This document shows positions 34,249-41,996 of a DNA stretch of 64,000 nucleotides, piece by piece. The stretch covers positions 124,001 through 188,000 of the forward strand of contig NZ_JALKAJ010000001.1 of NCBI RefSeq assembly GCF_023015615.1. The letters are read 5' to 3'. Numbering within the stretch: the first letter of the stretch is position 1; each line of letters begins with the position of its first letter. Below the pieces are notes generated by a model that made no database searches, was not told the DNA's origin, and saw nothing but the letters and a program-made list of their open reading frames with translations. The translations under genes and the position numbers were made by a program. The DNA comes from Qipengyuania sp. S6317L1 (GTDB lineage: Bacteria > Pseudomonadota > Alphaproteobacteria > Sphingomonadales > Sphingomonadaceae).

Positions 34249-35283
34249 ATGACCTGGCAAAACCAACTTCTTCCCAATGACCATCCCCCCGTATCAAGCG
34301 GGAGCGTGGGCGTATTGCTCGTCAATCTGGGAACGCCCGATGCGCCTGACCCCTCGTCTGTAAAACGCTATCTGAAGCAGTTTTTGTCAGACAAGCGCGT
34401 GATCGAAATTCCGGCCATCGCGTGGCAGCCGATTCTGCGCGGCATCATTTTGAACACGCGGCCCGCCAAGAGTGCGGAAGCTTACTCCAAGGTGTGGACC
34501 GATCGCGGCTCGCCCCTGGCTGATATTACATCGCGTCAGGCCGAGGCAATCGAAGGCCAGTTTGGCGAAAACGTCATCGTCGATTTTGCCATGCGCTATG
34601 GCAATCCGTCGATTGAGGACAAGCTCAAGGCGCTCACCGAAAAAGGCTGCGACCGGATTTTGGTTGCGCCGCTTTACCCGCAATATTCCGCCGCCACGAC
34701 CGCGACCGTGTTCGATGAAGTGGCGCGCGTTCTGAAGGAAATGCGCTGGCAACCTGCGCTGCGTTTTCTGCCGCCTTATCACGATGAAGAGCTGTATCTG
34801 ACCGCTCTTGCTGACGATCTGACGCGCCAGCTTGGCAGCCTCTCGTTCAAGCCAGAAACCATGCTGTTGAGCTTTCACGGAATGCCACAGCGCACGCTGG
34901 AAAAGGGCGATCCCTATCACTGCCACTGCCAGAAAACCTCGCGCCTTCTGCGTGAAAAGCTGGAAGTGCGGCCCGAATGGTCAGGCGTGAAATTTGTCAC
35001 CACCTTCCAATCGCGCTTTGGCCCGGCGCAATGGCTCGAACCTGCCACCGATGACACGCTGGTTGCAGAAGGCGAAAAGGGCACCAAGCGCCTCGTCGTT
35101 GCAGCCCCCGGCTTTTCTGCCGATTGTGTCGAAACCTTGGAAGAGCTCGCGCTTGAAGGCCGCGATGAATTTCTAGAAGCGGGCGGCGAAGAATTTGCCG
35201 TTATGGATTGCCTCAATGTCTCGGGTTCGGGCGTGGAAATGCTCAAATCCATGATCGGGCGCGAACTGTCCGGTTGGGTATAA
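34249..35283 (+). CDS. hemH: ferrochelatase HemH
   Basis: The 344-residue protein has the ferrochelatase pattern: GVLLVNLGTPDAPDPSSVKRYLKQFLSDKRVIE at the start, LYPQYSAATTATVFDEV near 142-158, LLSFHGMPQRTLEKGDPYHCHCQKT with the active-site His near 205, and VAAPGFSADCVETLEELALE with the conserved Glu. It inserts Fe2+ into protoporphyrin IX, the last step of protohaem synthesis, at the membrane surface. A gene for a haem enzyme, the P450, follows immediately. Confidence 0.97.
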   Translation: MTWQNQLLPNDHPPVSSGSVGVLLVNLGTPDAPDPSSVKRYLKQFLSDKRVIEIPAIAWQPILRGIILNTRPAKSAEAYSKVWTDRGSPLADITSRQAEAIEGQFGENVIVDFAMRYGNPSIEDKLKALTEKGCDRILVAPLYPQYSAATTATVFDEVARVLKEMRWQPALRFLPPYHDEELYLTALADDLTRQLGSLSFKPETMLLSFHGMPQRTLEKGDPYHCHCQKTSRLLREKLEVRPEWSGVKFVTTFQSRFGPAQWLEPATDDTLVAEGEKGTKRLVVAAPGFSADCVETLEELALEGRDEFLEAGGEEFAVMDCLNVSGSGVEMLKSMIGRELSGWV

Positions 35284-35372
35284 TCACAATCGGGTAGCGG
35301 GTTTTCTCGCGCGCGATAAGCTTACTTCCTTTCTCGCCTCTCCCACTGTGACATGCCTATCAAGGCATGGAC

Positions 35373-35394
35373 ACTTACTAACATTTTGGTAAGT
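35373..35394. promoter_or_regulatory. candidate TetR-type operator upstream of the P450 gene
   Basis: The arms ACTTAC (35373-35378) and GTAAGT (35389-35394) form an inverted repeat with 10 nt between, 47 bp before the P450 start codon. A second inverted repeat, CATGCC/GGCATG (35352-35357 and 35364-35369), lies just upstream. ACTTAC...GTAAGT arms resemble operators of TetR-family repressors that often control P450 genes, but no such regulator is encoded nearby. Confidence 0.35.
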
Positions 35395-35441
35395 TGCATT
35401 TGAGAGACGTAAATTTCGAATTTGCAGAGAGATGAAGAGAC

Positions 35442-36851
35442 ATGGCTACCCTTGCCGATCCCAAACCCGCGACCTCCGAACAATCGCCGCCCAAGCATTG
35501 GGGCGAGGGCGTTCCTGACGAATCGGCGTTGGCGCATATTCCGGGCGAGGGTGGATATCCGCTCGTCGGGCATACGTTCACGCAATTGGCCGACCCGCAT
35601 GCCTTTACCCGGCGCATGGTCGAAACCTATGGCCGCGTTTACAAGGTGAGGGCGTTTGGCGGCTGGAACGTCGCGATGATCGGGGCAGAGGCCAATGAGC
35701 TCGTCCTGTTCAACAAGGACAAGATTTTCTCAAGCGAGCAGGGCTGGGGCCCGGTTCTGGATCAGCTGTTTCCTCGCGGCCTCATGTTGCTCGATTTCGA
35801 TCACCACCGCATCGACCGCCGCGCGCTTTCCATCGCGTTCAAGCCTGCGCCGATGCGCCATTATTGCGGCGCGCTCAATTCAGGCATCGCGCGCGAAGTT
35901 GCTGGCTGGGAAGGGCCAAAGACCTTCAACCCCGCGATCAAGCAACTTACGCTCGATCTTGCTGCTGACAGCTTCCTCGGCATCCCGTGGGGGCCAGAGG
36001 CGGACGCAATCAACACCGCATTTGTCGATATGGTTCAGGCAAGCGTCGCGCCGATCCGCAAGCCGTTGCCCTTCACCAAGATGAAAAAGGGTGTCGATGG
36101 CCGCAAATTCATGGTCGATTATCTCACGCGTGAGACGATCCGCCGTCGCGCCGAGGGCGGCGGGCAGGATATGTTCAGCCAGTTTGCCACCGCAACGCGC
36201 GAAGACGGCGAACTCTTGCCCGTCGACGAGGTTGTCGATCACATGAGCTTCCTGATGATGGCAGCGCACGACACCATCACCTCCTCTGCGACATCGTTCA
36301 TGTATTATCTGGCGGTCAATCCTGAGTGGCAGGAGAAGCTGCGCGAAGAAATCTGGGCGGTCACGGGCGGCCCCGATGGTAACGGGAACCCGCGCCCGTT
36401 GTCCTATGAGGACCTGGGCAAGCTTGAGCTTACCGAAATGGCATTCAAGGAAACCATGCGCATGATGCCGCCGGTCCCCTCAATGCCGCGCCGCGCTCTG
36501 AAAGAGTTCGAGTTTGGCGGCTATCGCATTCCCGCAGGCCAGCATGTTGGCATCAACATCTACTGGACCCACCATTCAGAGGAATATTGGGACAATCCCT
36601 ACACCTTTGACCCGATGCGTTTCACGCCTGACAAGGTAAAGGCGCGGCACAAATACGCATGGGTGCCCTTTGGTGGCGGCGCGCATATGTGTCTGGGGCT
36701 TCACTTTGCCTATATGCAGGTGAAGATCCTGCTTGCCCAATTGCTCCAACGCTACCGGATCGAAGCGCCCGAAGGCTATGCGCCCGCGTGGCAGGCGTGG
36801 CCAATTCCTCAGCCGAAAGACGGGCTGAAAATTACCTTCGCCAAACTTTAA
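35442..36851 (+). CDS. cytochrome P450
   Basis: The 469-residue soluble protein has the full P450 set: the I-helix oxygen-activation motif AAHDTITSS near 283, the K-helix ExxR in AFKETMRMM near 343, the PxxF-like meander with RFTPDK, and the haem-ligand loop FGGGAHMCLG with the axial Cys at about 417. There is no membrane anchor. The substrate cannot be assigned; the overall sequence resembles bacterial enzymes related to CYP51/CYP120-type folds. No ferredoxin or reductase is adjacent, so it must use partners elsewhere. A palindromic candidate operator precedes it. The TAA overlaps the stop of the convergent SDHAF4-like gene by 4 bp. Confidence 0.94.
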   Translation: MATLADPKPATSEQSPPKHWGEGVPDESALAHIPGEGGYPLVGHTFTQLADPHAFTRRMVETYGRVYKVRAFGGWNVAMIGAEANELVLFNKDKIFSSEQGWGPVLDQLFPRGLMLLDFDHHRIDRRALSIAFKPAPMRHYCGALNSGIAREVAGWEGPKTFNPAIKQLTLDLAADSFLGIPWGPEADAINTAFVDMVQASVAPIRKPLPFTKMKKGVDGRKFMVDYLTRETIRRRAEGGGQDMFSQFATATREDGELLPVDEVVDHMSFLMMAAHDTITSSATSFMYYLAVNPEWQEKLREEIWAVTGGPDGNGNPRPLSYEDLGKLELTEMAFKETMRMMPPVPSMPRRALKEFEFGGYRIPAGQHVGINIYWTHHSEEYWDNPYTFDPMRFTPDKVKARHKYAWVPFGGGAHMCLGLHFAYMQVKILLAQLLQRYRIEAPEGYAPAWQAWPIPQPKDGLKITFAKL

Positions 36852-37018
36852 AAATCCCAGGCGATCCCGTCTTTCTCCCAATCGCCATAGCGTGTGGGGG
36901 AAAGCTCGCGCGGTTCGTCCTTGTTGGGATCGACCGCCTTTGGCTTGGGCGCTGGATCATTGGTCCAGTGCTTGGGCTTCTTGAAGTCTTTTGCAGCTTT
37001 AGATTTTTTCTGGGTCAT
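36848..37018 (-). CDS. succinate dehydrogenase assembly factor 4-like protein (DUF1674)
   Basis: The 56-residue protein ends with the family's diagnostic C-terminal block, LSPTRYGDWEKDGIAWDF, and has a Lys/Pro-rich N-terminal half. Eukaryotic SDHAF4 binds free flavinated SdhA and protects it before complex II assembly; bacterial homologues are assumed to do the same. The ATG at 37018 is preferred over 37078, because the longer form adds no family sequence. sdh genes are not in the window. The stop overlaps that of the P450 gene (TTAA). Confidence 0.8.
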   Translation of the reverse strand: MTQKKSKAAKDFKKPKHWTNDPAPKPKAVDPNKDEPRELSPTRYGDWEKDGIAWDF

Positions 37019-37077
37019 GGTGTCTATCAAATGCGCAAGCTGGCGCTTGGTTTCAAGGGAGGCTAAGCGAGCCGTCA

Positions 37078-38313
37078 ATGGCTCAACCTTCCGGAATTCA
37101 CGCGCGCAAGGCCGCGCTCAAAATGCTCGACGCAGTCCTTCGCCGTGGGGAGACGCTGGAACAAGCCTCGCCTGCTGCCCTTCGCGATGTAAGGAAAGCG
37201 CCCGATCAGGCACTGGCCCGCGCGATAGCGGGGGAGGCGCTGCGCTGGCTCAACGATCTTGATGCGCTGATCGATTCGGCGACAAAGAACCCGCTTCCCG
37301 ACGATGCCAAACCTCGCATGGTGCTGCGCTTGATGCTCGCTCAGGCTTTGCGGCTCGAAACACCGCCCCATGCGGTGATCGCGACAGGGCTACCGCTGCT
37401 TGCAGGCGGACCAAGGCGACTTGCGCACGGAGTTTTCTCGACGCTGATGAAGCGCGAGGTGACGCTGCCCGATATGCCGACTTTGCCAGAGCGTTTTGCC
37501 GATCTCTACGCCGGAATGGCCGAGGGGCTGGTCCAGCCGCCCGAGGTTGATCTGCACATTCGCGATACTGGCGAAACGGCGCAATGGCAGGCAAAGCTCG
37601 GCGGGGTGAGCTTGGCTCAGTCCCACATCCGCGTGCCGCGCGGAACGCCGATTGAAAAGCTTGAAGGCTATGACGAGGGCGCGTGGTGGGTGCAGGATCT
37701 GGCGGCGCAATTGCCGACGCATCTGCTTGGTGCGGGCGACAATCGCCACGCTCTTGATCTGTGTGCAGCGCCCGGTGGCAAGACCATGGCATTGGCCGCC
37801 AACGGCTGGAACGTCACCGCCCTCGACTTATCCAAACGGCGTTTGGGCGTGCTCAAGGAAAACCTAAAGCGCACCGGTCTGAAAGCCTCGACCTTGCGCG
37901 CAGATGCGCTCAGTTGGGAGCCGAAGCACCAGTTCGACGCGATCCTCCTGGACGCACCGTGCACCGCCACAGGGACCTGCCGCCGCCACCCCGACGTGCT
38001 CCACCGCATCGGTCCGCGTCAGATCGCGGAAATGGTTGAGATGCAACGTGCCCTTATTGAGCGGGCCGTGGGATGGCTCAAACCCGGGGGCGCGTTCATT
38101 TACGCCGTATGCTCGCTAGAGCCTGAAGAGGGCGAGGCACAGGCCATGTGGATTGACGAGACTTTTGACCTCACTCAATCCCCCATCACCGCCGAGGAAT
38201 TGCCCGCAAACCTCACCCCCACCGGCGAAGGCTGGCTGCGCACCCATCCCGGAATGTTGCGCGAAGAGGGCGGGCTCGACGGGTTTTTCGTCGGGCGGTG
38301 GGTGAAGGCTTAA
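37078..38313 (+). CDS. RsmB-like 16S rRNA (cytosine-C5) methyltransferase
   Basis: The 411-residue protein has an N-terminal NusB-like RNA-binding domain (about 1-130) and a C-terminal Nol1/Nop2/Fmu methyltransferase domain. SAM motif I is LCAAPGGKTMALAA near 224. The catalytic Cys pair is in DAPCTATGTCRRHPD and YAVCSLEPEEGE. RsmB methylates C967 of 16S rRNA in E. coli. The family fits, but the exact base is inferred. It starts 59 bp after the divergent SDHAF4-like start. The stop shares TTAA with the convergent msrA. Confidence 0.93.
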   Translation: MAQPSGIHARKAALKMLDAVLRRGETLEQASPAALRDVRKAPDQALARAIAGEALRWLNDLDALIDSATKNPLPDDAKPRMVLRLMLAQALRLETPPHAVIATGLPLLAGGPRRLAHGVFSTLMKREVTLPDMPTLPERFADLYAGMAEGLVQPPEVDLHIRDTGETAQWQAKLGGVSLAQSHIRVPRGTPIEKLEGYDEGAWWVQDLAAQLPTHLLGAGDNRHALDLCAAPGGKTMALAANGWNVTALDLSKRRLGVLKENLKRTGLKASTLRADALSWEPKHQFDAILLDAPCTATGTCRRHPDVLHRIGPRQIAEMVEMQRALIERAVGWLKPGGAFIYAVCSLEPEEGEAQAMWIDETFDLTQSPITAEELPANLTPTGEGWLRTHPGMLREEGGLDGFFVGRWVKA

Positions 38314-38867
38314 GCCTTCACATATTTCTGAAAGCTCTTCCTGAGTTTCATAATCTTGGGCGGAATGACCGCAAGGCAGTACGGATTGCGCTGTCCTTCG
38401 CCGTCCCAATACTCCTGGTGGTAATCCTCTGCGACATACCATTCAGCCGTCTGCGTATCGCCTTCGAGCCCTTCGATCGTCGTCACCGCGCGGGCCCCAC
38501 TTTTGGCACCATTCTCCGCATTCCAGCGCTCGATTGCAGCCTTCGCCTCTTCGCCTTGTTCAGCGTTCAGGGGGAAGATCGCGCTGCGATACTGCGTGCC
38601 AACGTCATTGCCCTGACGGTTCAATTGGGTTGGATCATGCGTGCCGAGGAAAACGTCGTAAATTTCGGCCAGGCTGATCGTGTGAGGATCAAACGTCACA
38701 CGGATCCCTTCCGCATGGCCGGTTTGTCCGGTGCACACTTGCTTGTAAGTCGGGTTCGCCACCGTGCCGCCGATATAGCCGCTTTCGACCTCGGTCACTC
38801 CGATCACGTCCTTGAACACGGCTTCGGTGCACCAAAAGCACCCGCCAGCAATAATCGCCTGTTCCAT
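38310..38867 (-). CDS. msrA: peptide-methionine (S)-S-oxide reductase MsrA
   Basis: The 185-residue protein begins MEQAIIAGGCFWCTEAVF with the catalytic Cys in GCFWC. It has the MsrA blocks VESGYIGG, YKQVCTGQTGHAEGIRV, FLGTHDPTQLNRQGNDVGTQYRSAIF and the C-terminal EDYHQEYW. It reduces the S-epimer of methionine sulfoxide. There is no signal peptide, so it is cytoplasmic. The ATG at 38867 starts two residues before the family core; the longer frame to 38930 is not supported. Confidence 0.95.
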   Translation of the reverse strand: MEQAIIAGGCFWCTEAVFKDVIGVTEVESGYIGGTVANPTYKQVCTGQTGHAEGIRVTFDPHTISLAEIYDVFLGTHDPTQLNRQGNDVGTQYRSAIFPLNAEQGEEAKAAIERWNAENGAKSGARAVTTIEGLEGDTQTAEWYVAEDYHQEYWDGEGQRNPYCLAVIPPKIMKLRKSFQKYVKA

Positions 38868-39007
38868 ATTGTCTCCGATCTTTCTTTGTCGGGATACATA
38901 AGAAGCGCGGGCCGTTTTCAAAGGGCTCACAAGGCGCGACCTTGTTATGTCGGGCCAAGGCCCTAAACAATGCCATGAGAGAGATTATTCAGAGAGGACC
39001 TAGATCC

Positions 39008-39868
39008 ATGAAATTCACGATCCTTACACCGCTCAGCCTGCTGGCTGCGTCTGCCTCGCTTGGCGTGATGGCAGTGCCTGTTGCCGCTGACGATCATGCC
39101 GAGGCTGCGGCACCTGCACTCGAAGATGTGCTTGCCCATGAACGGCGTGACGATGACCGCGCGCGCGACCAGTATCGCAATCCGGCCGAAACGCTTGCCT
39201 TTTTCGGTGTCGAGCCGACGATGACGGTCGCCGAATTCAGCCCCGGCGGCGGTTGGTACACCCGCGTCCTTGCGCCCTATCTGGCGCCCGCAGGCACCTA
39301 TATCGCGTTTCAGACCGATAGCGATGCCGGAACCTATCGCAATCGCGCACAGGAAGCGCGTGCCAAAGGCTGGACCGAGCAGTTCAAGGAAAGCACCGCC
39401 GAAATGACAGGCATGAGCGCCGATGATGTCATGGCGTTCGAGATCGACGAAATGCCCGAAGAAGCCGCCGGCACGGTTGACCGGGTGGTGATCTTCCGTT
39501 CGATGCACGGCCTTAACATTGGCAACAATGCCGACACGGTTCTGAAGGCAGCGCGCATGATGCTCAAAGACGATGGCATGGTCGGCGTGGTTCAGCACCG
39601 CGCTCCTGAAGGCGCAAGCTATGACGATTATGGCGCGCGCCAACGCGGCTATATGCGTATGGAAGACGTTGTCGCGATATTTGAAGCCAATGGCTTTGAA
39701 CTGGCCGCCGAGAGCGAAATCAACGCCAACGACAAAGACCCCGCAAATTGGGAAGGCGGCGTTTGGACGCTTCCGCCCGTGCTTCGTTACGGCGACCAGG
39801 ACCGCGCCAAATACGAAGCCATCGGTGAAAGCGACCGGATGACGCTCCTTTTCAAAAAGGCTGACTAG
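39008..39868 (+). CDS. exported SAM-methyltransferase-like protein
   Basis: The 286-residue protein has a signal peptide (hydrophobic core at about 7-24, cleavage after Val-Ala-Ala), then a class I methyltransferase-like core. It contains VAEFSPGGGWYTRVLAPYLAPAGTYIAFQ near 76-104, with a degenerate SAM-binding Gly motif, and VVQHRAPEGASYDDYG. It resembles the COG4798 group of predicted methyltransferases, many of which carry export signals. An exported protein would not meet cytoplasmic SAM, so a true methyltransferase role is doubtful. GAGAGG precedes the ATG at 39008. Confidence 0.82.
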   Translation: MKFTILTPLSLLAASASLGVMAVPVAADDHAEAAAPALEDVLAHERRDDDRARDQYRNPAETLAFFGVEPTMTVAEFSPGGGWYTRVLAPYLAPAGTYIAFQTDSDAGTYRNRAQEARAKGWTEQFKESTAEMTGMSADDVMAFEIDEMPEEAAGTVDRVVIFRSMHGLNIGNNADTVLKAARMMLKDDGMVGVVQHRAPEGASYDDYGARQRGYMRMEDVVAIFEANGFELAAESEINANDKDPANWEGGVWTLPPVLRYGDQDRAKYEAIGESDRMTLLFKKAD

Positions 39869-39884
39869 GATTAGAGGGCGGCGC

Positions 39885-40763
39885 ATGAGCAAACTTACTC
39901 TCGCCGCCCTCCAATTGCCTCTCGCCCGCGAGGACGAGGCCGACAATATAGCGGCCGTTGCCGCACTGGTCGAAGATGCGGCGGGTAAGGGCGCAAAGCT
40001 TATCTTGCCGCCTGAGCTTTTTTCAGGCCCCTATTTTTGCCGCACCGAGGAAGAGGCGCTGTTTGCGCTTGCCCGCCCGACGGCAGACCACCCCAGCGTG
40101 ATCGCGATGCAGGCGCTCGCCGCCAAGCTTCAGGTCACCATCCCGACCAGCTTTTTCGAGCGCGACGGCCACCACTATTACAACACGCTCGCGATGATCG
40201 GCCCTGATGGCGAAATCATGGGCACTTACCGCAAGAGCCACATTCCCGATGGGCCGGGTTACGAGGAAAAATTCTATTTCCGCCCCGGTAACGACGGCTT
40301 CAAGGTATGGGACGTCGCAGCCGATGATGGCGCAATAATGCGCGTGGGCGTCGGCATTTGCTGGGACCAGTGGTATCCCGAATGTGCGCGGGTGATGGCG
40401 CTGAAAGGCGCAGAAGTGCTGCTTTACCCCACGGCTATCGGCTCAGAGCCTTATGACGCCGACCTCGACACCAGCCGTATGTGGCGCCGCGCGATGGCGG
40501 GGCACGCGGTTTCCAACTGTATGCCCGTGGTCGCGGCCAATCGCATCGGCTCGGAAGGCCCGCCAGAGGCAGCGCAAAGCTTTTACGGCCACTCCTTCAT
40601 AACCGACGAATGGGGCGATCTGGTGGAGGAATTTGGCGCAGGCGACGAAGGCGTTCTGATCGCCACGCTCGATCTTGCGCGCGCGGCAAGGCACCGCGCT
40701 GGCATGGGTTTCTTCCGCGACCGCCGCCCGCAGCTTTATGGCCGGATTGCGGAAGATGTTTGA
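39885..40763 (+). CDS. aguB: N-carbamoylputrescine amidase
   Basis: The 292-residue nitrilase-superfamily protein shows the Glu-Lys-Cys triad: Glu44 in LPPELF, Lys117 in YRKSHIPDGPGYEEKFYFRPG and Cys159 in GICWDQWYPE. The sequence around the Cys, with ARVMALKGAEVLLYPTAIGSEP, is typical of N-carbamoylputrescine amidases that hydrolyse N-carbamoylputrescine to putrescine. The agmatine deiminase that usually precedes this step is not in the window. It follows the exported methyltransferase-like gene by 16 nt. Confidence 0.93.
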   Translation: MSKLTLAALQLPLAREDEADNIAAVAALVEDAAGKGAKLILPPELFSGPYFCRTEEEALFALARPTADHPSVIAMQALAAKLQVTIPTSFFERDGHHYYNTLAMIGPDGEIMGTYRKSHIPDGPGYEEKFYFRPGNDGFKVWDVAADDGAIMRVGVGICWDQWYPECARVMALKGAEVLLYPTAIGSEPYDADLDTSRMWRRAMAGHAVSNCMPVVAANRIGSEGPPEAAQSFYGHSFITDEWGDLVEEFGAGDEGVLIATLDLARAARHRAGMGFFRDRRPQLYGRIAEDV

Positions 40764-40772
40764 GGCGGGACG

Positions 40773-41270
40773 GTGAGCAGTTCCTATCTGGTCGCTCTGG
40801 GCTCTAACCAGCGGCATCACCGTTTGGGCCGCCCGCGCGATGTCGTGGGCGCTGCATTGGAAGAGCTTGCCGCTCTTGGCACGGTCACCGCGCGATCGCG
40901 CATCATTACCACCGATCCCATCGGCCCTGCACAAAGGCGCTTTGCCAATGCAGCCTGCATCCTGACAAGCGACTATGACCCACCGAGCCTTTTGGCGGGT
41001 CTCAAAGTGATGGAGCGTGAATTTGGCAGGCGCTGCGGCCAGCGGTGGGGGGACCGGGTGCTCGATCTTGATATCGTGCTTTGGAGCGGCGGGGTGTTCC
41101 GCGCTCCGCATCTCACCATTCCCCACAAGGAGTTTCGCGCTCGCCCCTTTGTGCTTGGCCCGGCATCGCAGATTGCGGCCGATTGGCGCGACCCGGTCTG
41201 TGGTTTGAGCATCGCCCAACACTTTGCCCGCCTGCAAAAAGCGCAGCGCAAGACGACTTGCAAAGATTGA
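40773..41270 (+). CDS. folK: 2-amino-4-hydroxy-6-hydroxymethyldihydropteridine diphosphokinase FolK
   Basis: The 165-residue protein matches HPPK: VALGSNQ at the start, FANAACILTSDYDP, and RRCGQRWGDRVLDLDIVLW with the conserved DLDI metal-binding Asp pair, then the late LTIPHKEFRARPFVLGP block. It transfers pyrophosphate from ATP to 6-hydroxymethyl-dihydropterin in folate synthesis. The start is a GTG at 40773, 9 nt after aguB. No other folate gene is nearby. Confidence 0.93.
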   Translation: MSSSYLVALGSNQRHHRLGRPRDVVGAALEELAALGTVTARSRIITTDPIGPAQRRFANAACILTSDYDPPSLLAGLKVMEREFGRRCGQRWGDRVLDLDIVLWSGGVFRAPHLTIPHKEFRARPFVLGPASQIAADWRDPVCGLSIAQHFARLQKAQRKTTCKD

Positions 41271-41372
41271 TGCAAATGCCCGCTTGACCCGGGCGGCCTG
41301 CATCCCTAGTGGAGCGCCTTCCGAAGCGCATCGCAGGGCTTGCCCTGAGCGAATCAGCGCTGACCTCTTCGG

Positions 41373-41448
41373 GGGCCCTTAGCTCAGTCGGTAGAGCAAC
41401 TGACTTTTAATCAGTAGGTCGCTGGTTCGAACCCAGCAGGGCTCACCA
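41373..41448 (+). tRNA. tRNA-Lys (UUU)
   Basis: The 76-nt sequence, including an encoded CCA, folds as a standard cloverleaf. The acceptor GGGCCCT pairs with AGGGCTC with one G-U pair, the D-arm is GCTCAGTCGGTAGAGC, the anticodon stem ACTGA/TCAGT encloses CTTTTAA (anticodon TTT), and the T-arm is GCTGGTTCGAACCCAGC. It lies between folK and a rhodanese lipoprotein gene. Confidence 0.97.
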
Positions 41449-41540
41449 CCTTTTCCCTTGTTTGCGCATTGCGTTGTGAAACGCCGCAAGGCTGCGCTAT
41501 GTTGGTGGCTGATTTTCCCAAGTTGAGGATTACAGCACTA

Positions 41541-41978
41541 ATGCAACGCCATGCTCCCACCCGTTCGCTTCTTTGTGCCGCGCTGGTTCTGGCCGTCGCG
41601 GGCTGCTCTGCTGAAACGGTGGAGCCTGCCGAGACGGATGAGCCTGTCGCTGCCCAATCTCCCGCCTCGCGCGATATTAGCGTGAGCGAGGCGAAGACGC
41701 TTCTCGAGAGCAATGATGCGCCCCAAGTTATCGACGTGCGCACGCCGGAAGAATTTGCCGCGGGCCATATTGAGGGCGCGACCAACATCAATTTTCTGTC
41801 AGACGATTTTGAAGCCGAAATCGCCAAGCTCGATAAAAGCGAGCCCTATCTCCTGCACTGCAAATCGGGCAATCGCAGTGCAAAGGCTTTGGCCGAAATG
41901 GAGCGGCAAGGCTTTGAGAATATTGCTCATATGACCGATGGCTACGACGGCTGGACCGCAATGAGCGCGGGCGAGTAA
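41541..41978 (+). CDS. rhodanese-like lipoprotein
   Basis: The 145-residue protein has a lipoprotein signal with lipobox A-V-A-G-C near residue 22, a Glu/Pro/Ala linker and one rhodanese domain (about 50-142). The active-site loop is LLHCKSGNRSAKAL with the persulfide-bearing Cys, and VIDVRTPEEFAAGHI is the family N-terminal block. The domain thus acts in the periplasm or on the membrane surface, moving or detoxifying sulfane sulfur. The next gene, a YeeE/YedE transporter, suggests a joint sulfur-import role. The ATG at 41541 fits the signal; the longer frame to 41469 does not. Confidence 0.87.
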   Translation: MQRHAPTRSLLCAALVLAVAGCSAETVEPAETDEPVAAQSPASRDISVSEAKTLLESNDAPQVIDVRTPEEFAAGHIEGATNINFLSDDFEAEIAKLDKSEPYLLHCKSGNRSAKALAEMERQGFENIAHMTDGYDGWTAMSAGE

Positions 41979-41996
41979 TTCGCAAGGTTCCGGGGC

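Noticed and set aside
41284..41312. Promoter for tRNA-Lys (TTGACC, 17 nt, TAGTGG)
   Set aside because: The -10 matches poorly and the site is 60 bp from the tRNA, so it is not convincing.
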